A stretch of 64,000 bases of DNA from Streptomyces seoulensis. GTDB lineage: Bacteria; Actinomycetota; Actinomycetes; Streptomycetales; Streptomycetaceae. The stretch lies in contig NZ_AP025667.1 of NCBI RefSeq assembly GCF_022846655.1, positions 533,001-597,000 of the forward strand, in the 5' to 3' direction. The translations under genes and the position numbers were made by a program. This document shows positions 30,903 through 40,197 of this stretch, one piece after another (position 1 is the stretch's first letter; the number at the start of each line of letters is the position of its first letter). Under the pieces are notes generated by a model. That model searched no databases. It was given only the letters and a program-made list of their open reading frames with translations, and was not told where the DNA came from.

Positions 30903-32201
30903 TCAGTCCACCGTGACGGGCTCGCGGTGACCGACGCCACGCGCCACGGTGCGGTTCCGGCCCCGGGCGACCAGCAGGGAGCGCAGCGCCACAATCGTCG
31001 CCAGCGCCGGCACGGTCCCGGCCATCGGGACCAGGAACCCGGCGCCGTCCCACAGCCGGTCCTCCCATTGTCCCGCGACCGTGACGGCGGCCGCCTGGCC
31101 CAGCGCGACCGCGCCGGTCAGCCAGGTGAACGCCTCCGTCCGGGCACCCGCCGGCACCAGGTCCTCCACCAGGGTGTAGCCGGTGATCAGCGCGGGCGCG
31201 ACACACATGCCGACCAGCAGCCCGAGCCCGGCCAGCAACGGCACCGAGTGCACCGTCCACAGCACGGACGTGGCCAGCGCGAGACCCGCGTAGCCCACGG
31301 TGAGACGGCGCCGGGGCGTGGACTTCCAGGCGACCGCGCCGCACACCACCCCGGACAGCATGTTCCCGGCGGCGAAGACGCCGTAGAGGACGCCGTTCAG
31401 ACCGGGCTCGCCGATCGACTCGGTGAACGCGGCCAGGGAGACCTGCATCCCGCCGAAGACCGACCCGATGCCCAGGAACGTCACGATCAGCACCCGTACA
31501 CCGGGCACCCGGAGGGCGGACACCGGCGCGGTCGCCTCACCCTCGGCCGCCGCGAGGGCTCCGCGCGGCGGCACCGGGGGCTGTGTGCCCCGCTGGGCGG
31601 CGAACAGCAGGCCGCCGACCAGGGTCAGCGCGGCCTCCGTGACCAGTCCGGCCGAAGGGGTGACGGCGGTGCACAGCGCGGTCGCCAGCAGCGGGCCGAC
31701 CACGAAGGTCAGCTCGTCCGTGACCGACTCGAAGGCCGCCGCCGTGCTCATCAGCGGCGACCCCTTCAGCCGGGTGCCCCAGCGGGCCCGCACCATCGGC
31801 CCGACCTGCGGGACCGAGGCGCCGGTCGGCACGGCCGCCACGAACAGCGCCCACAGGGGGGCGTGCGCCAGCGCGAGCGCCGTCAGGGTGAGCCCCGCCG
31901 CCGCGTGCACGACGACACCGGGCATCAGCACGGTCCGCTGGCCGTGGCGGTCCGCGAGACGGCCGCTGTAGGGGGCGAACAGGGCCATGGAGACCCCGGT
32001 GACGGCCGCCGCGGCACCGGCGGCGCCGTACGAGCCGGTGGTGTGCCGCACCAGCAGCACGATGGAGATGGTGAGCATGGCGAACGGCTGGCGTGCTGCG
32101 AAGCCGGGGACCAGGAAGGTCCACGCGCGCTTGGTGCGCAGCAGTTGTCCGTAGCCCGGACGGGGCGGCGCCGACTGCTCGGTGGTGACCGTGGATGCCA
32201 C
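30903..32201 (-). CDS. MFS transporter
   Basis: A 432-residue membrane protein with about 12 hydrophobic segments; LLRTKRAWTFLVPGFAARQPFAMLTISIVLLVRHTTGSYGAAG and GRLADRHGQRTVLMPG mark an MFS of the actinomycete export type. Substrate unknown. GTG 32201 with AGAGG 8 nt upstream is chosen; upstream residues in the longer frame are low-quality sequence. An inverted repeat, CGATCA-N7-TGATCG, lies about 165 bp upstream. No adjacent regulator. Confidence 0.88.
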   Translation of the reverse strand: MASTVTTEQSAPPRPGYGQLLRTKRAWTFLVPGFAARQPFAMLTISIVLLVRHTTGSYGAAGAAAAVTGVSMALFAPYSGRLADRHGQRTVLMPGVVVHAAAGLTLTALALAHAPLWALFVAAVPTGASVPQVGPMVRARWGTRLKGSPLMSTAAAFESVTDELTFVVGPLLATALCTAVTPSAGLVTEAALTLVGGLLFAAQRGTQPPVPPRGALAAAEGEATAPVSALRVPGVRVLIVTFLGIGSVFGGMQVSLAAFTESIGEPGLNGVLYGVFAAGNMLSGVVCGAVAWKSTPRRRLTVGYAGLALATSVLWTVHSVPLLAGLGLLVGMCVAPALITGYTLVEDLVPAGARTEAFTWLTGAVALGQAAAVTVAGQWEDRLWDGAGFLVPMAGTVPALATIVALRSLLVARGRNRTVARGVGHREPVTVD

Positions 32202-32362
32202 GGCCCGTGCCTCTCTTCCGCCTGGTAGCGCGCCCGTGCGGGGGGCACCGAGAGCTGTCCTCTTGCGCGGGACTGCGGTAGATACCGGTGTGCTCAAGGG
32301 CTTCGTCCGGCCGCCATACGGTCGCGCCAGCTCTGCGTCAGACAGATCGGACAGAGTTGGTT

Positions 32363-32381
32363 CGATCAGGTGCCTTGATCG
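32363..32381. promoter_or_regulatory. Inverted repeat upstream of MFS gene
   Basis: CGATCA (32363-32368) and TGATCG (32376-32381) with a 7-bp spacer in the 223-bp gap between the antiporter stop and the MFS start. Possible operator; the binder is unknown. Confidence 0.35.
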
Positions 32382-32424
32382 TACAGGCGGCCCCCCGCCG
32401 CCGGCCCTGTGAGAACGAGCACGC

Positions 32425-33930
32425 TCAGTGCCGGTGCGCCTGGCCGCTCGTGCCCAGCCAGTCGGCCAGCTTGCCGCCCTGGGTGACCGCGCGCAGCCGC
32501 CGTTCCGCCGCGTCACGGACCGGGTCGGTGGCGACCACCAGCAGCTCGTCCCCGTGCCGCAGCACGGTCGTCGGCGACGGCACGAACGACTTGCCGTCGC
32601 GCACGACCAGCGTGACGGCGGCGCCCGGCGGCAGCCGCAGCTCGCCGACCTCAACGCCGTGCATCCGGGAGTCGTCGGGGACGGTCAGCGAGAGCAGATG
32701 GCCGCGCAGCCGCTCCAGCGGCGCGGACTCGATGCCGAGGTCGGACGCCTCGCCCTCCTCGCCGAGCCGCAGCTTGCGGGCCAGCCAGGGCAGGGTCGGG
32801 CCCTGGACCAGGGTGTAGACGACGACCAGTACGAAGACGATGTTGAAGATGCGGCGGCTGCCGTCGATGCCGCTCACCATCGGGATGGTCGCCAGGATGA
32901 TGGGCACCGCGCCGCGCAGCCCGGCCCAGGACATCAGGGCCTGCTCCTGCCACGGCACCCGGAACGGGGTCAGGCTGAGCACCACGCTCAGCGGGCGGGC
33001 GGCCATGGTCAGCACCAGCCCGATGATCAGCGCGGGCACCACGTCGTCGCCCAGCTCGTGCGGGGTCACCAGCAGGCCGAGCAGGACGAACATGCCGATC
33101 TGCGCGATCCAGCCGAGCCCCTCGGCGAACCCGCGCGTGGCCGGCCAGTGCGGCAGCTTGGCGTTGCCCAGCACCATCGACGCCAGGTAGACGGCGAGGA
33201 AGCCGCTCCCGTGGGCCAGGGCGCCCGCCGCGTACGCGGTGACGGCGATGGCCATGACGGCGATCGGGTAGAGACCGGAGGCGGGCAGGGCGACGTGCTT
33301 GAGCCCCCAGGAGCCGAGGAAGCCCACCGCGAGACCGAGAGCGGCGCCGATGGCCAGCTCCAGCACGATCTCGGCCAGCAGGACGTACCAGTGCTCGACC
33401 GGGCCCGCCTGGCAGAAGGCGACGACCAGGATGACCACCGGGGCGTCGTTGAAGCCGGACTCCGCCTCCAGCGTGCCCGTCACGCGCGAGGGGAGGGGAA
33501 TCCTGCGCAGCACGGAGAACACGGCGGCCGCGTCGGTCGAGGAGACGACCGCGCCGACGATGAACGCCTGCCGCCACTCCAGCCCGACCAGATAGTGCGC
33601 GCCCGCCGCCGTCGCGCCGACGCTGACCGCGACGCCCACCGTCGCCAGCACGGAGGCGGACGGCAACGCCGGCCGTACCTCCTTCCACTTCGTGCCGAGA
33701 CCGCCCTCGGCGAGGATCACGACCAGGGCCGCGTACCCGATGACCTGGGTCATCTCGGCGTTGTCGAAGTGGATGTTCCCGATCCCGTCGGAGCCCATGA
33801 GGACGCCGATCCCCAGGTAGACGAGCAGGCTGGGGAGCCCGCTGCGCGAGGAGATCCGCACGGCCGCGACCGCGACCAGGAGGACCAGCGAGCAGGCGAA
33901 CAGGAGCTGGTTGAGGTGGTGGACAGTCAG
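32425..33930 (-). CDS. CPA1-type K+(Na+)/H+ antiporter with TrkA-C domain
   Basis: A 501-residue transporter resembling NhaP2/YcgO. About 12 membrane helices (residues 5-385) include VGAVVSSTDAAAVFSVLRRIPLP and LEAESGFNDAPVVILVV, which hold the cation-site acidic residues, and MSWAGLRGAVPIILA. A cytoplasmic TrkA-C-like domain follows (about 410-490: MHGVEVGELRLPPGAAVTLVVRDGKSFVPSPTTVLRHGDELLVVA). It exchanges K+ or Na+ for H+ and is probably gated by ligand binding to the C-terminal domain. The start is unusual: GGAAGG lies 9 nt before CTG 33930 (LTVHHLNQLL), the family N-terminus; GTG 33966 and TTG 33984 are in-frame alternatives. Confidence 0.9.
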   Translation of the reverse strand: MTVHHLNQLLFACSLVLLVAVAAVRISSRSGLPSLLVYLGIGVLMGSDGIGNIHFDNAEMTQVIGYAALVVILAEGGLGTKWKEVRPALPSASVLATVGVAVSVGATAAGAHYLVGLEWRQAFIVGAVVSSTDAAAVFSVLRRIPLPSRVTGTLEAESGFNDAPVVILVVAFCQAGPVEHWYVLLAEIVLELAIGAALGLAVGFLGSWGLKHVALPASGLYPIAVMAIAVTAYAAGALAHGSGFLAVYLASMVLGNAKLPHWPATRGFAEGLGWIAQIGMFVLLGLLVTPHELGDDVVPALIIGLVLTMAARPLSVVLSLTPFRVPWQEQALMSWAGLRGAVPIILATIPMVSGIDGSRRIFNIVFVLVVVYTLVQGPTLPWLARKLRLGEEGEASDLGIESAPLERLRGHLLSLTVPDDSRMHGVEVGELRLPPGAAVTLVVRDGKSFVPSPTTVLRHGDELLVVATDPVRDAAERRLRAVTQGGKLADWLGTSGQAHRH

Positions 33931-34200
33931 CGGCGCATCCCTTCCTTGGCCCGCGCGGGGGCGCACGTGGGCTCGCGTACACAAGACACTGAGGGGGCGG
34001 CGGACCGCACCCGACTACTTCGTTACCTTACCTAACTCTTGACGTTTCCTTGACGCTCGCGTTGGCAAGATCGAACGCCCGTGCACGCCGGTTCCCGACT
34101 CCGCGTCAAGTGGTTCCGGGCCCTGCGCCTATGGTTGCTCCAGCGCTCATTCAAAGTCACAGCCCGACCTGCCGCTCGCGTTAGGACAGCAAGGACAGCG

Positions 34201-37041
34201 ATGCCCCCCAACACCACCGCCACATCGGGCGACAAGCCCGGCAAGTCCGGCAGGAAGAAGGGGCGCAAAGCCCGACTTGTCGTGCTTCTGCTGGTCCTGG
34301 CCCTGATCGGAGGCATAGCCTTCGGGGCGTTCTGGTCCATCAGCACCGTGCGTGCCTCCTTCCCGCAGACCAAGGGATCACTCACGCTCGAGGGCCTGTC
34401 CGGCCCCGTCGACGTCAAGCGCGACGGTTACGGCATCCCGCAGATCTACGCGTCCTCCGACGCGGACCTCTTCATGGCGCAGGGCTACGTCCAGGCGCAG
34501 GACCGGTTCTACGAGATGGACGTGCGCCGCCATCTCACCTCCGGGCGCCTGTCCGAGATGTTCGGCAAGAGCCAGGTCAAGAACGACTCCTTCCTGCGCA
34601 CCCTCGGCTGGGACCGGGTGGCGAAGCAGGAGTACGACACCAAGCTGTCGCCGTCGGCGAAGAAGTACCTCCAGGCGTACGCCAAGGGGGTCAACGCCTA
34701 CCTCAAGGGCAAGGACGCCCAGGACGTCTCCCTGGAGTACGCGGCCCTCGGGTTCACCAACGACTACAAGCCCGCCGAGTGGACCCCGGTCGACTCCGTC
34801 GCGTGGCTGAAGGCGATGGCCTGGGACCTGCGCGGCAACATGCGCGACGAGACCGACCGCGCCCTGATGACCAGCCGCCTGGACCCGAAGCAGATCCGCG
34901 AGCTGTACCCGGACTACCCCTACGACCGGAACAAGCCGATCGTGCGCGAGGGCCAGTACAGCGCGCTGAGCAAGAGCTTCCAGCAGGCCGGCGCCCCGGC
35001 GGGCACCACCACGGGCACGCAGGGCGGCACGGGCACCCAGGGCGCGACGGGGACCACCGGGACCACCGGGACCACGGGGACCACGGGAACGACGGGAACC
35101 GGCACCGCGGGCGGCACCGGCACCACCGGCGCCACCGGCACCGGCCTCACCGGCCAGCTCACCAGCCTCTCCAAGGTCCTCGACGACCTCCCCACCGCCG
35201 TCGGCGTCAACGGCCAGGGCATCGGCTCGAACTCGTGGGTCGTCTCGGGCGAGCACACGATCACCGGCAAGCCGCTGCTGGCCAACGACCCGCACCTGTC
35301 GGCGTCGCTGCCCTCGGTCTGGTACCAGATGGGCCTGCACTGCCGGAGCGTCTCCAGCAAGTGCCAGTTCGACGTCGCGGGCTACACCTTCGCCGGGATG
35401 CCCGGCGTGGTCATCGGCCACAACGGACGCATCGCCTGGGGCATGACCAACTCCGGCGTCGACGTCAGCGACCTCTACCTGGAGAAGCTCTCCGGCGACG
35501 GCTACCTCTACGACGGCAAGGTCCGCCCCTTCCGCACCCGTGAGGAGACCATCAAGGTCGCCGGGGGCGGCTCCAAGAAGATCGTCGTCCGCCAGACCGC
35601 CGACGGCATGCCGCTGCTCTCCGACCGCGACGACGAGCTCGTCGAGGTGGGCCGCAAGGCGGACGTCGACACCGCCGCCCCCGACCGCGGCGACGGCTAC
35701 GGCATCGCACTGCGCTGGACCGCGCTCGACCCCGGCACCTCCATGGACGCCGTGTTCGCCATGGACAAGGCGTCCGACTGGACGAGCTTCCGCTCGGCAG
35801 CCGCCCTGTTCGACGTGCCCTCGCAGAACCTGATCTACGCGGACACCCGGCACATCGGCTACACCCTGCCCGGCAAGATCCCGACCCGCTCCGCGGGCGA
35901 CGACGGCTCCGTGCCGGCGCCGGGCTGGGACTCCAAGTACCGCTGGACCGGCTTCATCGGCAAGGACGAGCTGCCCTACGAGTACGACCCGGAGCGCGGC
36001 TACATCGTCACCGCCAACCAGGCCGTGGTCGACAAGGACAAGTACCCGTACACCCTGACCACCGACTGGGGCTACGGCACCCGCAGCCAGCGCATCGCCG
36101 ATCTGATCGAGTCCAAGATCAAGGACGGCGGCAAGGTCTCCACCGACGACATGCGCCAGATGCAGCTCGACAACAGCAGCGAGATCGCCAAGCTGCTGGT
36201 GCCCAAGCTGCTGAAGCTGGACCTGGACGACCCCGAGGTCCGCAAGGCGCAGAAGCTGCTGGAGGGCTGGGACTACACCCAGGACGCCGACTCGGCCGCC
36301 GCCGCGTACTTCAACGCCGTGTGGCGCAACATCCTCAAGCTCGGCTTCGGCGACAAGCTCCCCAAGGAGCTGCGCGCCAAGGGCCAGTGCCTGTGGGTGG
36401 AGAAGGCGGGCAGCACCGGGCCGCTGGACGACGAGGGCAAGGTCCGCGAGTGCGGCCGGCGCGACGCCGACCAGGCGCAGCCGGACGGCGGCGACCGCTG
36501 GTTCGAGGTCGTGCGCACGCTCATGGACAAGCCGGACAGCCAGTGGTGGCAGGCGCCGAAGTCGGGCAACCGCCCGGCCGCGCACGACCGCGACGAGCTG
36601 TTCACCCGGGCCATGATCGACGCCCGCTGGGAGCTGACCGCCAAGCTCGGCAAGGACATCGACACCTGGAGCTGGGGACGCCTGCACCGGCTGTTCCTGA
36701 AGAACCAGACGCTCGGCCTCGAGGGCCCGGAACTGGTCCGGTACGCGCTCAACCGCGGCCCCTGGAAGCTCAGCGGCGGCGAGGCCACCGTCAACGCGAC
36801 CGGCTGGAACGCGGCCGGGGGCTACGGCGTGGTGTGGGTGCCGTCCATGCGGATGGTGGTCAACATGGCGGACCTCGACAAGTCCCGCTGGATCAACCTC
36901 AGCGGTGCCTCCGGGCACGCCTTCAGCGCCCACTACACCGACCAGACCGACAAGTGGGCCGACGGCGATCTGCTGCCCTGGTCGTTCACCGACAAGTCGG
37001 TCGACGGAAGCACGAAGGACACGCTGAGCCTGCGGCCGTGA
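34201..37041 (+). CDS. Penicillin-acylase-family N-terminal-nucleophile hydrolase
   Basis: A 946-residue protein. A basic N-terminus and one membrane segment (about 25-48) anchor it, with the enzyme outside. An alpha region (about 60-265: GPVDVKRDGYGIPQIYA, AQGYVQAQDRFYEMD) is followed by a Gly/Thr-rich spacer (about 266-318) and the beta region starting at the predicted nucleophile Ser343 in GIGSNSWVVSG, then KPLLANDPHLSASLPSVWYQMGL. Family enzymes self-cleave before this Ser and hydrolyse amide bonds of beta-lactams, acyl-homoserine lactones or lipopeptides; the substrate here is unknown. AAGGA lies 5 nt upstream of the ATG. Divergent from the antiporter across about 270 bp. Confidence 0.93.
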   Translation: MPPNTTATSGDKPGKSGRKKGRKARLVVLLLVLALIGGIAFGAFWSISTVRASFPQTKGSLTLEGLSGPVDVKRDGYGIPQIYASSDADLFMAQGYVQAQDRFYEMDVRRHLTSGRLSEMFGKSQVKNDSFLRTLGWDRVAKQEYDTKLSPSAKKYLQAYAKGVNAYLKGKDAQDVSLEYAALGFTNDYKPAEWTPVDSVAWLKAMAWDLRGNMRDETDRALMTSRLDPKQIRELYPDYPYDRNKPIVREGQYSALSKSFQQAGAPAGTTTGTQGGTGTQGATGTTGTTGTTGTTGTTGTGTAGGTGTTGATGTGLTGQLTSLSKVLDDLPTAVGVNGQGIGSNSWVVSGEHTITGKPLLANDPHLSASLPSVWYQMGLHCRSVSSKCQFDVAGYTFAGMPGVVIGHNGRIAWGMTNSGVDVSDLYLEKLSGDGYLYDGKVRPFRTREETIKVAGGGSKKIVVRQTADGMPLLSDRDDELVEVGRKADVDTAAPDRGDGYGIALRWTALDPGTSMDAVFAMDKASDWTSFRSAAALFDVPSQNLIYADTRHIGYTLPGKIPTRSAGDDGSVPAPGWDSKYRWTGFIGKDELPYEYDPERGYIVTANQAVVDKDKYPYTLTTDWGYGTRSQRIADLIESKIKDGGKVSTDDMRQMQLDNSSEIAKLLVPKLLKLDLDDPEVRKAQKLLEGWDYTQDADSAAAAYFNAVWRNILKLGFGDKLPKELRAKGQCLWVEKAGSTGPLDDEGKVRECGRRDADQAQPDGGDRWFEVVRTLMDKPDSQWWQAPKSGNRPAAHDRDELFTRAMIDARWELTAKLGKDIDTWSWGRLHRLFLKNQTLGLEGPELVRYALNRGPWKLSGGEATVNATGWNAAGGYGVVWVPSMRMVVNMADLDKSRWINLSGASGHAFSAHYTDQTDKWADGDLLPWSFTDKSVDGSTKDTLSLRP
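35050..35094 (+). repeat. Tandem 9-bp GGGACCACC repeat
   Basis: Five units of GGRACSACS inside the penicillin-acylase gene, encoding Gly-Thr-Thr repeats in the spacer between the alpha and beta chains. Flanking sequence continues as degenerate Gly/Thr codons. Confidence 0.9.
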
Positions 37042-37065
37042 GCCGCTGACGGCGGTACCGACGGT

Positions 37066-37095
37066 GAAGGCCCTCCACGCGCGTGGGGGGCCTTC
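37066..37095. terminator. Terminator, acylase gene / 5-FCL
   Basis: GAAGGCCCTCCACGC (37066-37080) pairs with GCGTGGGGGGCCTTC (37081-37095), one T-G pair, between convergent genes. Confidence 0.75.
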
Positions 37096-37113
37096 CCCCG
37101 TACCGGGACGCTT

Positions 37114-37734
37114 TCAGGGGCGCGCGAAACGGCGTACGCCCCCCGGCGTCACCACGGCGTGCACCGGGCGGTCGTGCGCCTCGGCGGGCACTCGTGCCAC
37201 CACCTCCGTGTCGTACAGGAGCACGACGAGCGACGGGCGCGCGCCCGCGCGCTCCAGGCGCGCGAGCACCCGGTCGTACGACCCCCCGCCCCGCCCCAGC
37301 CGCATCCCGCGCGCGTCCACCGCGAGGCCGGGCAGCAGCACCACGTCCGCCGAGAGGACCGCGTCCGGGCCGAGGCGCGCGCCGGCGGGCTCGGACAGCT
37401 CCATCCGCCCGCCGTGCCGGACGGCCGCCAGCGAGCCGGGTCCGGCGTACGCGCCCCAGTCGAGGTCGTCGTCGGGCAGCAGCGCCGGGAGCAGCACGCG
37501 GGTGCCCCGCAGACGCAGCTCCTCCAGCAGCTCGGTGGTGGCGGGTTCGGTGCCCACCGAGACGTATGCGGCGACCGTGCCGGCGCCGGCGAGTTCGGGC
37601 AGCAGGAGGGCGTGCGCGGCCAGCGCGGTGCCCGCACCGGCGCGTTCGTCCGGCGTCAATGCCCTTCTGGCGGACAGGAGTTCACGGCGCAGCTCCCGCT
37701 TTCCGGGGTCGGCCGCACGTCCGTCGTATTCCAC
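37114..37734 (-). CDS. 5-formyltetrahydrofolate cyclo-ligase
   Basis: A 206-residue enzyme converting 5-formyl-THF plus ATP to 5,10-methenyl-THF. N-terminal KRELRRELLSARRALTPDER, the substrate strand VAAYVSVGTEPATTELLEELRLRGTRVLLPAL, and the signature DVVLLPGLAVDARGMRLGRGGGSYDRVL are all present. The start is GTG 37734. It is divergent from galU (94 bp apart), an arrangement conserved next to galU-glp in actinobacteria. Confidence 0.94.
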   Translation of the reverse strand: MEYDGRAADPGKRELRRELLSARRALTPDERAGAGTALAAHALLLPELAGAGTVAAYVSVGTEPATTELLEELRLRGTRVLLPALLPDDDLDWGAYAGPGSLAAVRHGGRMELSEPAGARLGPDAVLSADVVLLPGLAVDARGMRLGRGGGSYDRVLARLERAGARPSLVVLLYDTEVVARVPAEAHDRPVHAVVTPGGVRRFARP

Positions 37735-37815
37735 AACCCGTCCCGGCTTTCTCTCGTTCCGCCCGTATCACGTTCACCTAAGCGGAGCAGCGGATTCTCC
37801 GCAAAGGACACCGGT

Positions 37816-37821
37816 TAGAGT
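37816..37821 (+). promoter_or_regulatory. -10 box of leaderless galU
   Basis: TAGAGT followed by exactly 7 nt and the galU ATG. No Shine-Dalgarno is present, so the transcript most likely starts at the ATG. Confidence 0.55.
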
Positions 37822-37828
37822 GGCGCGC

Positions 37829-38740
37829 ATGACTCAGTCGCACCCAAGGATCAGCAAGGCTGTCATCCCGGCAGCCGGGCTCGGCACCCGTTTCCTGCCC
37901 GCCACCAAGGCCACTCCGAAGGAGATGCTGCCGGTCGTGGACAAGCCGGCGATCCAGTACGTGGTCGAGGAAGCGGTATCAGCCGGCCTTGAGGACGTAC
38001 TGATGGTCACCGGGCGTAACAAGCGTCCGCTGGAGGACCACTTCGACCGCAACTACGAGCTCGAGTCGGCCCTGCAGAAGAAGGGCGACGCCGACCGGCT
38101 CTCCAGGGTGCAGGAGTCCAGCGACCTGGCCACGATGCACTACGTCCGCCAGGGCGACCCCCGCGGCCTCGGCCACGCCGTGCTGTGCGCCGCGCCGCAC
38201 GTGGGCCACGAGCCCTTCGCGGTCCTGCTCGGCGACGACCTGATCGACCCCCGCGACCCCCTGCTCCAGCGCATGATCGACGTGCAGGAGCAGCACGGCG
38301 GCAGTGTGATCGCCCTCATGGAGGTCGCCCCCGAGCAGATCCACCTCTACGGCTGCGCGGCCGTGGAGAGCACCGGTGAGGGCGACGTCGTCAAGATCAC
38401 CGGCCTGGTCGAGAAGCCGGACCCGGCCGACGCCCCGTCCAACTATGCGATCATCGGGCGTTACGTCCTCGACCCGCACATCTTCGACATACTGCGCAAG
38501 ACCGAGCCCGGCCGGGGCGGCGAGATCCAGCTCACCGACGCGCTCCAGCAGCTCGCCGAGGACGAGAAGATCGGCGGTCCGGTGCACGGCGTCGTCTTCA
38601 AGGGCCGCCGTTATGACACCGGCGACCGCGCCGACTACCTGCGTGCCATTGTCCGCCTCGCGTGCGAACGTGAGGACCTGGGCCCGGACTTCAGGACCTG
38701 GCTGCGCAGTTTCGTCGCCGAGGAGATGCAGGAAAGTTGA
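37829..38740 (+). CDS. galU: UTP-glucose-1-phosphate uridylyltransferase
   Basis: A 303-residue nucleotidyltransferase making UDP-glucose. KAVIPAAGLGTRFLPATKATPKEMLPVVDKPAIQYVVEEA is the nucleotide-binding start; VTGRNKRPLEDHFD, GLGHAVLCA, VLLGDDLI and GRRYDTGDRADYLRA are family landmarks. UDP-glucose feeds trehalose, glycogen and cell-wall glycan synthesis. First gene of the galU-glp-moaC-mog-rimJ series; its TGA overlaps the TTG start of glp (TTGA 38737-38740), indicating coupling. Translation is probably leaderless. Confidence 0.96.
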   Translation: MTQSHPRISKAVIPAAGLGTRFLPATKATPKEMLPVVDKPAIQYVVEEAVSAGLEDVLMVTGRNKRPLEDHFDRNYELESALQKKGDADRLSRVQESSDLATMHYVRQGDPRGLGHAVLCAAPHVGHEPFAVLLGDDLIDPRDPLLQRMIDVQEQHGGSVIALMEVAPEQIHLYGCAAVESTGEGDVVKITGLVEKPDPADAPSNYAIIGRYVLDPHIFDILRKTEPGRGGEIQLTDALQQLAEDEKIGGPVHGVVFKGRRYDTGDRADYLRAIVRLACEREDLGPDFRTWLRSFVAEEMQES

Positions 38741-40053
38741 GCACCGCCGCGAACCGTCCCGTCGGACCGGACCACGTGTGGTCGGTGGACGAGCACCTGG
38801 AGGACATTCTCAGCACCGTCCGCCCGCTCGACCCCATCGAGCTCCAGCTCCCCGACGCGCAGGGCTGTGCGCTGGTCGACGACGTCATGGTGCCGGTGTC
38901 GTTGCCGCCCTTCGACAACAGCTCCATGGACGGTTACGCGGTACGGGTCACGGACGTGACCGGTGCGAGCGAGGAGTACCCGGCGGTCCTGGACGTGGTC
39001 GGTGACGTCGCCGCGGGCGACGCCGCCCCCGTCCAGGTCGGCCCCGGCCAGGCGGCGCGCATCATGACCGGTGCGCCGCTGCCGCCCGGCGCCGAGGCCG
39101 TCGTCCCCGTCGAGTGGACGGACGCCGGGCTCGGCGGCGGCCCCGCCAGCGGCATGCGCGCCCGCGCCCAGGCGCCCGAGGGCGCCGAGGGGCAGGTGCG
39201 CGTCTTCCGGCCCGCCGAGACCGGGGCGCACGTCCGGCCCAGCGGCAGCGACGTCCGCGCCGGTGACCGGGCGCTCGCCGCCGGTACGGTCCTCGGCCCC
39301 TCCCAGATCGCACTGCTGGCCGCGATCGGCCGGGGCACGGTCCGGGTGCGCCCGCGCCCGCGCGTCGTCGTGATGTCCACCGGCAGTGAACTCGTCCAGC
39401 CGGGCGAGCCGTTGGCGCACGGTCAGATCTTCGACTCCAACAGCTTCGCCCTCACCGCCGCGGCCCGCGCCGCGGGGGCCATCGCCTACCGGGTCGGCGC
39501 GGTCGCGGACGACGCGGACGTGCTGCGCTCCACCATCGAGGACCAGTTGGTCCGCGCCGACCTGCTCGTCACCACCGGCGGGGTGAGCGTCGGCGCGTAC
39601 GACGTGGTCAAGGAGGCGCTGACCGAGGTCGGCGACGAGGAGGGCGGCGGGGTCGACTTCCGCAAGCTCGCCATGCAGCCCGGCAAGCCCCAGGGCTTCG
39701 GCGCGGTGGGCCCCGACCACACCCCGCTGCTGGCCCTGCCCGGCAACCCGGTGTCGTCGTACGTCTCCTTCGAGCTGTTCGTCCGCCCGGCCATCCGCGC
39801 CCTGATGGGGTTCGCGGACGTCCAGCGGCCGCGCACGCGGGCCACTCTCAAGGTGGACGAGCCGCTGCGCTCGCCCGAGGGCCGCCGGCAGTTCCTGCGC
39901 GGCAACTACGAGGACGGCGAGGTCGCCCCGGTGGGCGGCAGCGGTTCCCATCTGATCGCCGCGCTGGCACACGCCAACGCGCTGATCGTGCTCCCCGAGG
40001 ACATGGCCACGGCCGAGCCCGGCACCGAGGTCGAGGTCGTCCTGCTCGGCTGA
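38737..40053 (+). CDS. glp: Gephyrin-like molybdotransferase Glp (MoeA family)
   Basis: A 438-residue MoeA-type protein: VDEHLEDILSTVRPL, then PPFDNSSMDGYAVR (domain I/II), RIMTGAPLPPGAEAVV, the MoCF-binding domain with VVVMSTGSELVQPGEPLAHGQIFDSNS and LVTTGGVSVGAYD, and LLALPGNPVSSYVSFELFVRP. Classical MoeA inserts molybdate into molybdopterin. In Corynebacterium the Glp homologue in this galU-linked position binds FtsZ and works with membrane receptor GlpR (established in that genus). The presence of a SepX/GlpR gene three genes downstream suggests the same division role here. TTG start overlapping the galU stop; ribosome site AGGAG or GGAAAG. Confidence 0.9.
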   Translation: MSTAANRPVGPDHVWSVDEHLEDILSTVRPLDPIELQLPDAQGCALVDDVMVPVSLPPFDNSSMDGYAVRVTDVTGASEEYPAVLDVVGDVAAGDAAPVQVGPGQAARIMTGAPLPPGAEAVVPVEWTDAGLGGGPASGMRARAQAPEGAEGQVRVFRPAETGAHVRPSGSDVRAGDRALAAGTVLGPSQIALLAAIGRGTVRVRPRPRVVVMSTGSELVQPGEPLAHGQIFDSNSFALTAAARAAGAIAYRVGAVADDADVLRSTIEDQLVRADLLVTTGGVSVGAYDVVKEALTEVGDEEGGGVDFRKLAMQPGKPQGFGAVGPDHTPLLALPGNPVSSYVSFELFVRPAIRALMGFADVQRPRTRATLKVDEPLRSPEGRRQFLRGNYEDGEVAPVGGSGSHLIAALAHANALIVLPEDMATAEPGTEVEVVLLG

Positions 40054-40197
40054 CCGGAAGGCACCCGCGCGGGTCCTCGGCGGGCCGTCGCGGGAGCCCG
40101 GGCCGGTGTCCGGGCCGACTTGGCGGTACCGTGGCGCGCACACGAGGCCCGCGCACCGCAAGCGCCGGCGGGCCGCAAACGGGAAGCACCGCACACC

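Noticed and set aside
34023..34035. Iron-box-like TTACCTTACCTAA before the acylase gene
   Set aside because: Only one half fits the DmdR/IdeR box; the other half does not match and neighbours have no iron role.
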